Source of the DNA: Hyphomicrobiaceae bacterium
GTDB lineage: Bacteria; Pseudomonadota; Alphaproteobacteria; Rhizobiales; Hyphomicrobiaceae
Assembly (NCBI GenBank): GCA_025351355.1
Contig: JANXWC010000189.1
Span: 1-62,058 of the forward strand
Reading direction: 5' to 3'
DNA: 62,058 bases
A model generated the notes under the pieces. That model worked only from the letters and a program-made list of their open reading frames with translations. It did not search any database and was not told where the DNA came from. Within the stretch, counting starts at the first letter, position 1, and every line of letters begins with the position of its first letter. Positions 37,401-44,060 of this stretch are shown piece after piece. The translations under genes and the position numbers were made by a program.

Positions 37401-38102
37401 GTCGGCGACGAGTTTGCCGAATACCTGATAGCCCGCAACCGTATTGCCGGCGTTTGCGATATTATCGACTGAATTCCAATCGGTGAACTGGCCATCCAAT
37501 GTAATGCCACCGACCACGGGCTTTGTTACGACGATGCCCGTATCGGGGATCGTGTATTCAGGACCCTGGCCGAATACGGCTGGCAGCGCTGCAGCGCCGT
37601 TGGCGATAAGCGCCGCAAAATCAACCCCATGTGGGGTCGTTCCGCCGGCGGGCGTGAGCAACGTCTGTGGAACGGCCAGTTCCAGGCTTTTGCCATCGAT
37701 CGACACTGCGAAGTTCAGCGCGGCTCCGCCATTCAGCAACGTTTCGACACCGGTCGAGGAGACCGAATATAGGAAGGGTTGGAACGTACCCGCTGCTCCG
37801 GACGTCGACGTAAATTTCACATAATATTCGGCACCAACGGTGTTGGCCGACCATGGGCTGAACCCTGTCGTCGTATTCTGATCCGTGTTGAGGTAGATGA
37901 TGGTATTTTCTACCGCGATGGCTGGGTCGGTGCCCGCGGTCGCGGAGATACCGATAACGTAGTTGGTGCCGAGCGTGGCGTCGGTGACCAATTTGCCGAA
38001 AACCTGATAGCCTGCGACCGTGTTGGCCGCTTGCATTATCAATTCAGATGCGGCCCAATCCGTAAACTGCCCATCGAGGACAATATTGCCGACAGTTGTC
38101 AT
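34422..38102 (-). CDS. RTX-tailed extracellular polysaccharide deacetylase (PelA deacetylase-like)
   Basis: 1226 residues from ATG 38102, with GAGGG seven bases upstream; an earlier start at 38138 lacks one. No signal peptide. Order: two near-identical beta-domains (about 5-187 and 197-378, each starting LDGQFTDW; CBM9/DOMON-like guess), a Rossmann-like domain (about 388-640; VGIVYSATSAALFFGG), a CE4-like deacetylase (about 640-925) with Asp in ASRTDMDQ, the H-x3-H motif EIGNHSYTH (His724, His728) and WPWHDYG, a beta-rich linker, five RTX nonapeptides (about 1097-1142), and a hydrophobic C-terminus (DIHFV) typical of type I substrates. The layout suggests secretion by the adjacent exporter and deacetylation of the polymer outside the cell. 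The function is inference; the domain order is seen. Confidence 0.82.
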   Translation of the reverse strand: MTTVGNIVLDGQFTDWAASELIMQAANTVAGYQVFGKLVTDATLGTNYVIGISATAGTDPAIAVENTIIYLNTDQNTTTGFSPWSANTVGAEYYVKFTSTSGAAGTFQPFLYSVSSTGVETLLNGGAALNFAVSIDGKSLELAVPQTLLTPAGGTTPHGVDFAALIANGAAALPAVFGQGPEYTIPDTGIVVTKPVVGGITLDGQFTDWNSVDNIANAGNTVAGYQVFGKLVADAALGNTYVIGINATSTSDPGIAVANTYFYLNTDQNNATGFSPFGATNTVGAEYYVKFVAPTGQYQPYLYSVTAAGVETLLNGGAPLKFGVSTDGRSLEVAVPQSLVTAAGGTAPHSINFDALIANGAAALPTNFAQGPEYTITDPSTIVAGAHALKKVGIVYSATSAALFFGGGAAGQTAYSDLFMAAQHQAEAAGVSYDILTEADLTNVSKLAGYAALVFPDMQNVQSSQAAAITASLIQVVNNYHIPIITAGDFLTNDQTGAALPGNPYAAMQALLDLHPTAFGTATYTVTPDAANASNPVMAGYTAGQLIGGASGQFAGTTAGVYTNVGYGTYAGIAHSATVLADINIQGGSSVAGVVSTTTGGTNYHFATTGLLGDSNLLQHAIQSAAFGTTASLALHNSRFAGIVASRTDMDQSQFTSDVSPTTGQGIYDKLIPILQQWKAQYNFVGTYYVNIGDQPALGETTNWAKSAAYYKSIIALGSEIGNHSYTHLINPPTGTAAENTNLLGTGTGPFTFDYEFNQSKLIEQAQLGITIAGAAVPGAPETLTTAEQIAKFYQSVAGGLTGYVSGGWTGVGSGFPNAFGYLTPSDTGSVYIAPNITFDFTEVEFQHKTIAQALADWESLFNQMSANSANPVIVWPWHDYGAAAFDSSGAGSPYSTQLFTDFIAYAAGKNYEFVTDEMLAARISAQQKATVTETTAGNVVTATVTADPSAPDLGGMALDVVNGGTQVIQNAGSWYAYDTNSVFLPKNGGTFTVTLGATQDDVTHIDALPMRADLLSVTGNGSNLAFSMTGDGVVDIHVKTPGTQVVSIQGAQTASLTGTDLVLTFNDGALAISSTQPTGVAVQHNVTITESAVAVGTSGNDIIFGGSGNDRINGGAGNDFIVGGAGNDRLTGGAGSDTFLFKAGFGQDVITDFTATTTSHDTIQLDHTLFAGIAANTDATLAFLTTFAKQVGTTTVITVDAADTITLNNTLLTTLKANLADIHFV
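34677..34814 (-). repeat. RTX nonapeptide repeats within the deacetylase gene
   Basis: Five consecutive units of the GGxGxDxUx type (such as GGSGNDRIN, GGAGNDFIV, GGAGNDRLT) are encoded here, near the 3' end of the gene. They bind calcium and fold after type I secretion. Confidence 0.9.
36969..38090 (-). repeat. internal tandem duplication of a ~180-codon domain
   Basis: The segments 37545-38090 and 36969-37514 encode two domains that match along their whole length, sharing runs such as LDGQFTDW, NTVAGYQVFGKLV, YLNTDQN, NTVGAEYYVKF, GVETLLNGGA and QGPEYTI. The likeness suggests a fairly recent duplication. They may be carbohydrate-binding modules. Confidence 0.85.
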
Positions 38103-38424
38103 GAGCAGACCCTCTTTAATAAATAGCGATTGCGCCAACCAACACGCGCTTTTTTCAGGACGTAAATCGCCAGCTGCCGCAATGCCACTGCGGGCAGGAC
38201 ATCGTTTTTTCGCGAAACCAACTTGCTGCCATACGACGCGAAAGGTCGCTGAGTGTCCAACCGGTTTTCCTGCGCTAAATCAGAGTTTGCATCGACGCAG
38301 GCACGAATGCCGGAAATTGGGAGATAAAATTACGTCTACTCAACGCCAGCTAAGGCGCGTAAAATTCTAGCACCATGAACGTTTGATGCGATTGCTCGCC
38401 AACGCGGAGATGACGCGTTGCTGG
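38103..38424. other. 322-base upstream region of the exopolysaccharide/secretion cluster
   Basis: Holds the presumptive promoter for the minus-strand cluster that begins with the RTX protein. I found no FNR- or CRP-type palindrome and no convincing -35/-10 pair, and no gene. Confidence 0.35.
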
Positions 38425-39207
38425 CTACGAAGTTTTGGCCTTATCATACAGGCGATAAAAGTTCGCGGTCGTGGCGTCGGCAATGGCTTCGTCGCTGATA
38501 CCTTTTACCGACGCCAGGGCGCTTGCCGTGCGTGCGACAAAAGAGGGTTCGTTCCGCTTGCCGCGATGTGGATCAGGCGCGAGGTAGGGGGCGTCGGTTT
38601 CGACGAGCAAACGGTCAAGCGGCACGCTGGCGAAGACTTCGCGCAAGGCATCGGACTTCTTGAACGTGATGACGCCGGAGGCAGAGATGTACATCCCGAG
38701 TGCAAGGGCGCGGTCGGCCAGTTGTTGGCCGCCGGTGAAGCAGTGTAACACTGCTTTGAAAACTCCCTTAGCCATCTCCGCCTCGAGAAGGTCAGCCATG
38801 TCGGCATCAGCCTCGCGCGAATGGATGACAAGGGGAAGGCCGCTTTGGCGTGCGGCCTGGATGTGATTGAGCAACCCTTCCCGCTGGGCCGAGCGCGGGC
38901 TTTTGTCATAATGATAATCCAGGCCCGCCTCACCGATGGCGATGCATTTTGGATGCTTTGATCGCGCGACGATTTCGGCGACCGGCACATCAAGTTCCTC
39001 GTGGGCTTGGTGCGGGTGTGTGCCGACCGAGAAAAAGACGCGCGGGTGTTGTTCCGCTATTGCGCGGTAGACGTTGAACTTGCGGACGCGCGTGGAAATT
39101 GTGACGAGGGTAGTAACGCCTGCAGATGCTGCGCGGGCGACAACCTCATTCAACTCCGAAGCGAAGTCCGGAAAATCGAGATGGCAGTGATGGTCGACCA
39201 GGGGCAT
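38425..39207 (-). CDS. tatD: TatD family metal-dependent DNase
   Basis: 260 residues from ATG 39207. The TIM-barrel hydrolase signatures are present: VDHHCHLDFPDF at the start, GEAGLDYHYD, LPLVIHSREADADM, FKAVLHCFTGG and a late LLVETDAPYLAP. TatD proteins are 3'-5' DNases or RNases that use two metal ions. The usual neighbours metG and holB are absent. The frame extends to 39249, but the chosen ATG gives the normal N-terminus. Confidence 0.9.
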   Translation of the reverse strand: MPLVDHHCHLDFPDFASELNEVVARAASAGVTTLVTISTRVRKFNVYRAIAEQHPRVFFSVGTHPHQAHEELDVPVAEIVARSKHPKCIAIGEAGLDYHYDKSPRSAQREGLLNHIQAARQSGLPLVIHSREADADMADLLEAEMAKGVFKAVLHCFTGGQQLADRALALGMYISASGVITFKKSDALREVFASVPLDRLLVETDAPYLAPDPHRGKRNEPSFVARTASALASVKGISDEAIADATTANFYRLYDKAKTS

Positions 39208-39302
39208 GACAGATCCGATGTGCGCTTGAGAGTTTAGCCTGCGTCGCAAGGTGTCGGAACTACAGTATTTCCGGGCTGCTGACTGAAGGTGGGCCTAAGC
39301 CT

Positions 39303-39329
39303 GTTCCGGCACCAACTGAATAGCGGAAC
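39303..39329. repeat. short palindrome, possible copy of the element at 61787
   Basis: GTTCCG and CGGAAC arms flank a 15-base loop ending GAATAG. The layout resembles that at 61787-61815, so the two may belong to a dispersed palindromic family. Confidence 0.35.
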
Positions 39330-39386
39330 GACGGTAGGGCTTTGTTATATCGTGTTTCTAAACGGAAACCGGCTACCGAAAGCACG

Positions 39387-40046
39387 CTAGACGCCGCTGA
39401 TTAAGCGCTTCAACTTAGCGACAACGTTTTCGGGCTTTTCCTGATAGCTGAGGGTACTGTGGAACCTGCCTTGGGCATCCATGAGATAGGTGGTGGCGGT
39501 GTGATTGATGGTATAGCCGTCTTTACTGGTGACCTTTTCGTAGATCGCGCGATATCTGCGGGTAACATCGGCAATCTGGACTTCGGTGCCGGTTGCGCCG
39601 ACGATGTGCGGATCGAAGGACGACAAATACAGTTGAAGTTGCTCGATGGTGTCACGGGCCGGATCTACGGAGATGAAGACAAAGTTCATGCTGTCTGCAT
39701 CTGCACCAAGATGCTTGATGGCTGTACTTAGATCGAGCAAAGTCGTCGGGCAGACATCGGGGCAGAACGTATAGCCGAAAAAGACGGCCATAGGTTTGCC
39801 CTTCAAGCTTTCGCTGGAAATGGTGCCGCCCCGCGTTGAGGCAAGCTCGAACGGGCCACCGATGGAGGCGGCGAGGGGCAGGGATGCGGTCTGTTGGCCC
39901 GGAAAATGAATGCCAGCTAAAGACAATAGCAGCACGGTCGCCAATACGACGACTGCGGCCCAGGCACCTAGTCGGATAACGCGCAGCATGGCTCGTGCCC
40001 AGGGCGGCTGAAGAAAAACGTTCAGAAAAGCTTTGAGTAAAGCCAC
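39387..40046 (-). CDS. SCO1/SenC-type copper chaperone
   Basis: 219 residues: an N-terminal membrane anchor (LGAWAAVVVLATVLLLSLAG) and a thioredoxin-like domain with the copper-binding FGYTFCPDVCPTT and the downstream His in TINHTATTYLMD. SCO proteins metallate the CuA centre of cytochrome c oxidase. No oxidase genes are nearby. Length is normal; an internal ATG at 39989 is a possible alternative start just before the anchor. Confidence 0.9.
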   Translation of the reverse strand: MALLKAFLNVFLQPPWARAMLRVIRLGAWAAVVVLATVLLLSLAGIHFPGQQTASLPLAASIGGPFELASTRGGTISSESLKGKPMAVFFGYTFCPDVCPTTLLDLSTAIKHLGADADSMNFVFISVDPARDTIEQLQLYLSSFDPHIVGATGTEVQIADVTRRYRAIYEKVTSKDGYTINHTATTYLMDAQGRFHSTLSYQEKPENVVAKLKRLISGV

Positions 40047-40146
40047 TTCTGTTGCCTGTTGAGCCGTACTTGAAGGCTATTTGTCAATGCGGCGCAATAA
40101 CTTGAAACAATGCGCGAGTGTTCTGATTGCGATGCGGCCGTGGGAA

Positions 40147-41241
40147 TTAGACTCCCGGACGCTCAAGCAAGATTTCACGCCGAAAGCGATAGAGTTTGGC
40201 CGGACGTCCACCCGTATGTGATTTCATGCCCCCGGTCGGCTCCACCAGTCCGCCAGTTTCGACCTGACGGCGAAAATTCTGCTTGTGCAAATTGGGCCCC
40301 AAGATAACTTCAACGGTGCGTTGCAGTTCGTGCAGACTAAATTCGTCGTCCATCAATTCGAACACAACTGGGCGAGCCTTTATATCGGCCCTGAGGCGTC
40401 CGAAAGAGGCGGCTAGGGCGCGACGATGACCTGCGACCATAACGCGACCCAAAACAGGTTCCGGGCGCGACGAAGTTGCCGCAGATCGCGGCGCCACGGT
40501 GGCGATTTGCTCCTCCGAGATGAGACCGGCCTCGATCAGCAGTTCAAACCGCGTCACGACCTTCGCCTCGTCCCAGGCAATATCAGTCTGCGGAAAAGCG
40601 ATCCTAGCGCGTGTTGATCGCTCCGTAAGGCACCGGGCCTGAGCGGCCTTGCTCAAGGGTAACCGACCGTTAAAGTGATCTGGGGTGCGCGCCCATGCGG
40701 CAAGTTCGGGCACAATGACTTCATCGATAATGCGGGGGCGGCCGGCCCGCCAATCTTCCCATGGAAAATACAAATAGCAGCTCTGCCAACGGCAGTTGCG
40801 CGACTTTGAGCGATTGGTGCCGATTGCGCGTGCATTTCGGCGCGTGTCGTGCACGAGCGCTAGAAAGCCGATGAGGATGTTGGTCCCTTGAGACTTTCCA
40901 ATGAACGCAATCAGTTGTTGCAAAAATCCAATGGGATGACCGGTGTACTGCTCGACGGGCCGACGCAGGCAGTCTTCGAGGCTGCCGACCTTGCCGGGTG
41001 AGAAGAGCACGGACGGTAGCCGGTCGGTGTCGCGGCCGTCTCGGGAGAGTACAATTTCCACGACTGGTTCATTATCAGCAATCGAAATGATGGAAGCGAC
41101 CAACTCAACATGCGTTTTGTCGACAGAAAAGGCAGCGCGTTGGCGGCCGGAGGTGACGGCAGTAACGGCCGGTTCAGGCCGCCGATGCTTGGCTGAGCCG
41201 TGAAGTGCATGCCTATGCGCCTCCGCGGCAACGGACTTCAT
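40147..41241 (-). CDS. NUDIX-domain NAD metabolism regulator (alphaproteobacterial COG4111 type)
   Basis: 364 residues from ATG 41241, which follows TTGGGATTTGG. The N-terminal half has a NUDIX-like fold (VELVASIISIADNEPVVEIV, then a GSLEDCLRR region without the full G-x5-E-x7-REUxEE-x-GU catalytic box), so it probably binds rather than cleaves. The C-terminal half is a winged helix (FSLHELQRTVEVILGPNLHK, NFRRQVETGGLVEPTG, GRPAKLYRFRREI). This matches the family annotated as NAD regulator in Alphaproteobacteria. No NAD gene lies beside it, so targets are elsewhere. Confidence 0.75.
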   Translation of the reverse strand: MKSVAAEAHRHALHGSAKHRRPEPAVTAVTSGRQRAAFSVDKTHVELVASIISIADNEPVVEIVLSRDGRDTDRLPSVLFSPGKVGSLEDCLRRPVEQYTGHPIGFLQQLIAFIGKSQGTNILIGFLALVHDTRRNARAIGTNRSKSRNCRWQSCYLYFPWEDWRAGRPRIIDEVIVPELAAWARTPDHFNGRLPLSKAAQARCLTERSTRARIAFPQTDIAWDEAKVVTRFELLIEAGLISEEQIATVAPRSAATSSRPEPVLGRVMVAGHRRALAASFGRLRADIKARPVVFELMDDEFSLHELQRTVEVILGPNLHKQNFRRQVETGGLVEPTGGMKSHTGGRPAKLYRFRREILLERPGV

Positions 41242-41469
41242 CTGACCAAATCCCAAACGCAAAAAATACTACCAATCAACGCAAACCAAAGCCGGTTACC
41301 AAGAGTCAAAATTTTCCGTGCCGACTATTTGCAGGAAATTTCGTTCACGCAATCCCATCAATTGGCCAACAGGCTCCGACGGCTAGGTCCGACATCGGCC
41401 AAAGGAAGGTGACAGGATCCTCAAAAGGCGTGGCTCGCTGACCGCTTGAGCACGGCGCGCCCGACCTGT

Positions 41470-42276
41470 TCAAGCAATCGGACGCGCCGTCTTAGGTAAC
41501 AACTTGGCGGCTGCGGCTATTTCAGCGAGTCGCTTTTGTGCGCCGGGGTTGACCATGCCGGCCGAGATGATGATTTTAGCCGCATCCTCGACCGACAGGT
41601 CGACGGGGACGACGCTTGTGCGCGGCACAAAGACAACAAAACCCGAAGGCGGCAACAAGTGCGTCGGCATGAAGACGCTGACAAGATCATCCTGGGGCCT
41701 GACGGATGCGATCTCGTCCGCAGCCGTGCCGGTGACGAAAACGATCGCCCAGATCCCCTTTGACGGGAACTCCATCAGTCCGACTTTCTGGAATGACTGG
41801 GATTGATTTGAAGCGGCAACAACGCTCTCGAAGATCTGTTTGGTGCCGCGGTAGAGATTGCGCACAACTGGCATGCGACCGAGCATCATCTCACCAGCGC
41901 TGATGACAGAGCGGCCGATCAGGTTGGCGGCCAGCGCGCCAATCATAATAAGTGCGACAATGGCAAAGATCACGCCGAAGCCGGGGACACTGAAAGGCAG
42001 ATACGTATCTGGGTTATAGATCGCGGGTATGTAAGGTTTAACCCACAAATCAAACAGGTTGATCACATACCAGGCGACATAAATGGTGATGGTAAGGGGT
42101 CCGACGATCACCAGCCCGGTGAGAAAATAATTGCGCAACCGAGTTACGGCACTTGTCCGCGGCGGCGGCTCAGTGTCGGCGAGTTTTGCCAGTGTACCGG
42201 AAAGATCGGCAATCAAATCCGATTGAACGTTTCCGCCACTCGGCGCGTGGTCAGGACCATCAACCCGCTTCTTCAT
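41470..42276 (-). CDS. DUF502 family inner-membrane protein
   Basis: 268 residues from ATG 42276. Two membrane helices (YFLTGLVIVGPLTITIYVAW, VIFAIVALIMIGALAANLIG) are followed by the DUF502 core: VRNLYRGTKQIFESVVA, VGLMEFPSKGIWAIVFVTGT, VFMPTHLLPPSGFVVFVPRT, and VDLSVEDAAKIIISAGMVNP. The family is widespread in bacteria and its function is unknown. It stands alone in this stretch. Confidence 0.88.
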   Translation of the reverse strand: MKKRVDGPDHAPSGGNVQSDLIADLSGTLAKLADTEPPPRTSAVTRLRNYFLTGLVIVGPLTITIYVAWYVINLFDLWVKPYIPAIYNPDTYLPFSVPGFGVIFAIVALIMIGALAANLIGRSVISAGEMMLGRMPVVRNLYRGTKQIFESVVAASNQSQSFQKVGLMEFPSKGIWAIVFVTGTAADEIASVRPQDDLVSVFMPTHLLPPSGFVVFVPRTSVVPVDLSVEDAAKIIISAGMVNPGAQKRLAEIAAAAKLLPKTARPIA

Positions 42277-42471
42277 CTTCCATCCGCTCACTCATGGCCG
42301 GCCCACACGCCCGGGGGTGTATGTCTCTGGCATGCATAGCCGTGTCTCCGCGGCCACCTGATAGCACGCGAGCGGCGTGCTCGGCACGGGGAAATGCCAA
42401 GCTTTTACACTGACCCTGCGGCCGCGACCTTCGCGCAATGAGTAATGATTGCATAGATTGGCGCGCAGCCG

Positions 42472-43446
42472 TCAACGACTGACCGGTATGCAATCAAAAC
42501 CGCCACCCTTTAGTTTGCCGCACACGCCCGCGGCTTCCGGCGCCGTCGCGAATGGGCCGACACGAACCTGAAAGTAGGAGCCCATATTGCCAAAGGCCGC
42601 CTCCCCAATCTCTGGATTGTGACCGGCCAAGACAATTGAGTATTGCGCCTTCAATTTGCCGACGACGGTCTCGGCTTCCGCCCTGGTGCGAACAAGCGCT
42701 ACGCGCGAGTGGAAGACACCACCGGCAAGTGAAGCTTTTGGCGACCCGCCAGCGGCTGCGTGCGGAGTCGCCTGAGCTAGCGCTATGGTCGGCGCGGATG
42801 GAGGCGGGCTGGACGCGCGGACCGGCGTCGGTGAAACGGGCTTTGCTGCCTTTGTCGGCTCAATAGCCGGCTTGGCGGCGGGCGCAGCAGCGGTACCGAA
42901 GAAACCCGAGAACAGTCCTCCACCGGAGGATGCAGCCGGCATTGGCTTGGCGTTTGCGCTGCCGGCAGCGATTGCTTGGCCTTGCTCAGTCAGACCCGCC
43001 TCGCCGTAGGCTGCGGCGCGCTGCTGAGTTGCGTCGGCACGATCGACGTCGCTCAGTCCGCCCTTCAACCAAAGAGCGCTGGTCAGATCGGAGATGGCCA
43101 TCGCCGGCTTGGATTGCTGCCGGTAGGCGGCTCCCCGCAAATAGAGAGCGCGGGCCATGACAGTCGCTGGAAGATTTCCCGTAGCGATGATGCCGCTCAG
43201 CCTGGCGATCGCCGGCTCGGTCTTTCCGGCAGCCAACAACTTGGCGGCCCCATCGAGATCCGAAGGCACGGAATTGGCATCACGAGGCGCGGTTGTCTGC
43301 GCATTGGCGCCACTGCCGCTTGCTTTCGCCGCTTTGGTCGCAGGTTTTGTCGGCTCTTGCGCCGACGCAGCACCCGCGCAACAAACCGGCAAAGCAAGGG
43401 TTAGCAACCCAAGGACAAACATCAATTTATATTGCGGGTAGGCCAT
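42472..43446 (-). CDS. exported SPOR-domain protein
   Basis: 324 residues from ATG 43446; the signal peptide (LMFVLGLLTLALPVCCAG, cleavage near ASA-Q) decides against the longer frame to 43662. A TPR-like middle (AAKLLAAGKTEPAIARLSGI, ARALYLRGAAYRQQSKPAMA) leads to a Pro/Ala-rich linker and a C-terminal SPOR domain (HSRVALVRTRAEAETVVGKL, YFQVRVGPFATAPEAAGVC). SPOR domains bind denuded peptidoglycan at the division septum. A periplasmic cell-wall role is likely. Confidence 0.78.
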   Translation of the reverse strand: MAYPQYKLMFVLGLLTLALPVCCAGAASAQEPTKPATKAAKASGSGANAQTTAPRDANSVPSDLDGAAKLLAAGKTEPAIARLSGIIATGNLPATVMARALYLRGAAYRQQSKPAMAISDLTSALWLKGGLSDVDRADATQQRAAAYGEAGLTEQGQAIAAGSANAKPMPAASSGGGLFSGFFGTAAAPAAKPAIEPTKAAKPVSPTPVRASSPPPSAPTIALAQATPHAAAGGSPKASLAGGVFHSRVALVRTRAEAETVVGKLKAQYSIVLAGHNPEIGEAAFGNMGSYFQVRVGPFATAPEAAGVCGKLKGGGFDCIPVSR

Positions 43447-43731
43447 CACCGGTAAGTTACACTCTTGGCAGCGAAAATATTGGTCGGTGTCGTTTAGTCG
43501 TCGGCGACTTTTCAATTGGCGATACTGATCAGCGAACAGCCCGAATGCGGCGATTAAAAGACACCCGCCTGACAAGGAATAATCCTGGCGTATGCCCGCG
43601 CACGAACGGGCCAGGGCAGCCTTGATCGTCCGTATGTGTTGCATGAATGGATATTCATGCAACTTTTATCTCCAGATACCGTTGATGTCCGCAACTTTAA
43701 CCCTGCAACACTGCACAAAGGTGGAAACACT

Positions 43732-43992
43732 ATGAAAAAAATTCTTGCAACGGTCGTTTTCGGTTCAGTTATCGCAATGTCAGGTTCAGCCATGGCCGCA
43801 GAGAGCGCAGCATGCCAAGCCAGTTGGACAAAAATGGATCCTAACGGCAGCGGCTTTGCCTCGTCGACCAGTGCCGCGAAGGAAATGGCCGAAATGAAGT
43901 CAGCCGGCCTGCGCACGGCAGCGGAAGACAAGCTATCGGCCAAAGAATATATGGACGCCTGCACCAAGGACGTCTTCAAGAATATGAAGTAA
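43732..43992 (+). CDS. small secreted protein of unknown function
   Basis: 86 residues with AAAGGTGG upstream of ATG 43732. A clean signal peptide (MKKILATVVFGSVIAMSGSA, then MAAES) precedes a mature part of about 63 residues with two cysteines (SAACQASW and DACTKD), which could form a disulfide. A DPNGSGF stretch recalls the start of an EF-hand loop, but the closing Glu is missing. A strong terminator follows directly. Not assigned to a family. Confidence 0.75.
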   Translation: MKKILATVVFGSVIAMSGSAMAAESAACQASWTKMDPNGSGFASSTSAAKEMAEMKSAGLRTAAEDKLSAKEYMDACTKDVFKNMK

Positions 43993-44014
43993 GGCGCTCA
44001 CCCGCCCGAGCCTG

Positions 44015-44045
44015 GAAGCGCGAGACTTAGTCTCGCGCTTCTTGC
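44015..44045. terminator. bidirectional terminator-like hairpin
   Basis: A perfect 12-base stem, GAAGCGCGAGAC and GTCTCGCGCTTC, with a TTA loop. It lies between the small secreted protein gene (plus strand) and glmS (minus strand), and can end transcripts from both sides. Confidence 0.85.
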
Positions 44046-44060
44046 GTTTCCACCAGAACG

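Noticed and set aside
18670-38102. Succinoglycan or cellulose biosynthesis locus
   Set aside because: The ExoF-like protein alone suggested it, but there is no BcsA or Exo glycosyltransferase set, while PelF and PelG signatures are clear.
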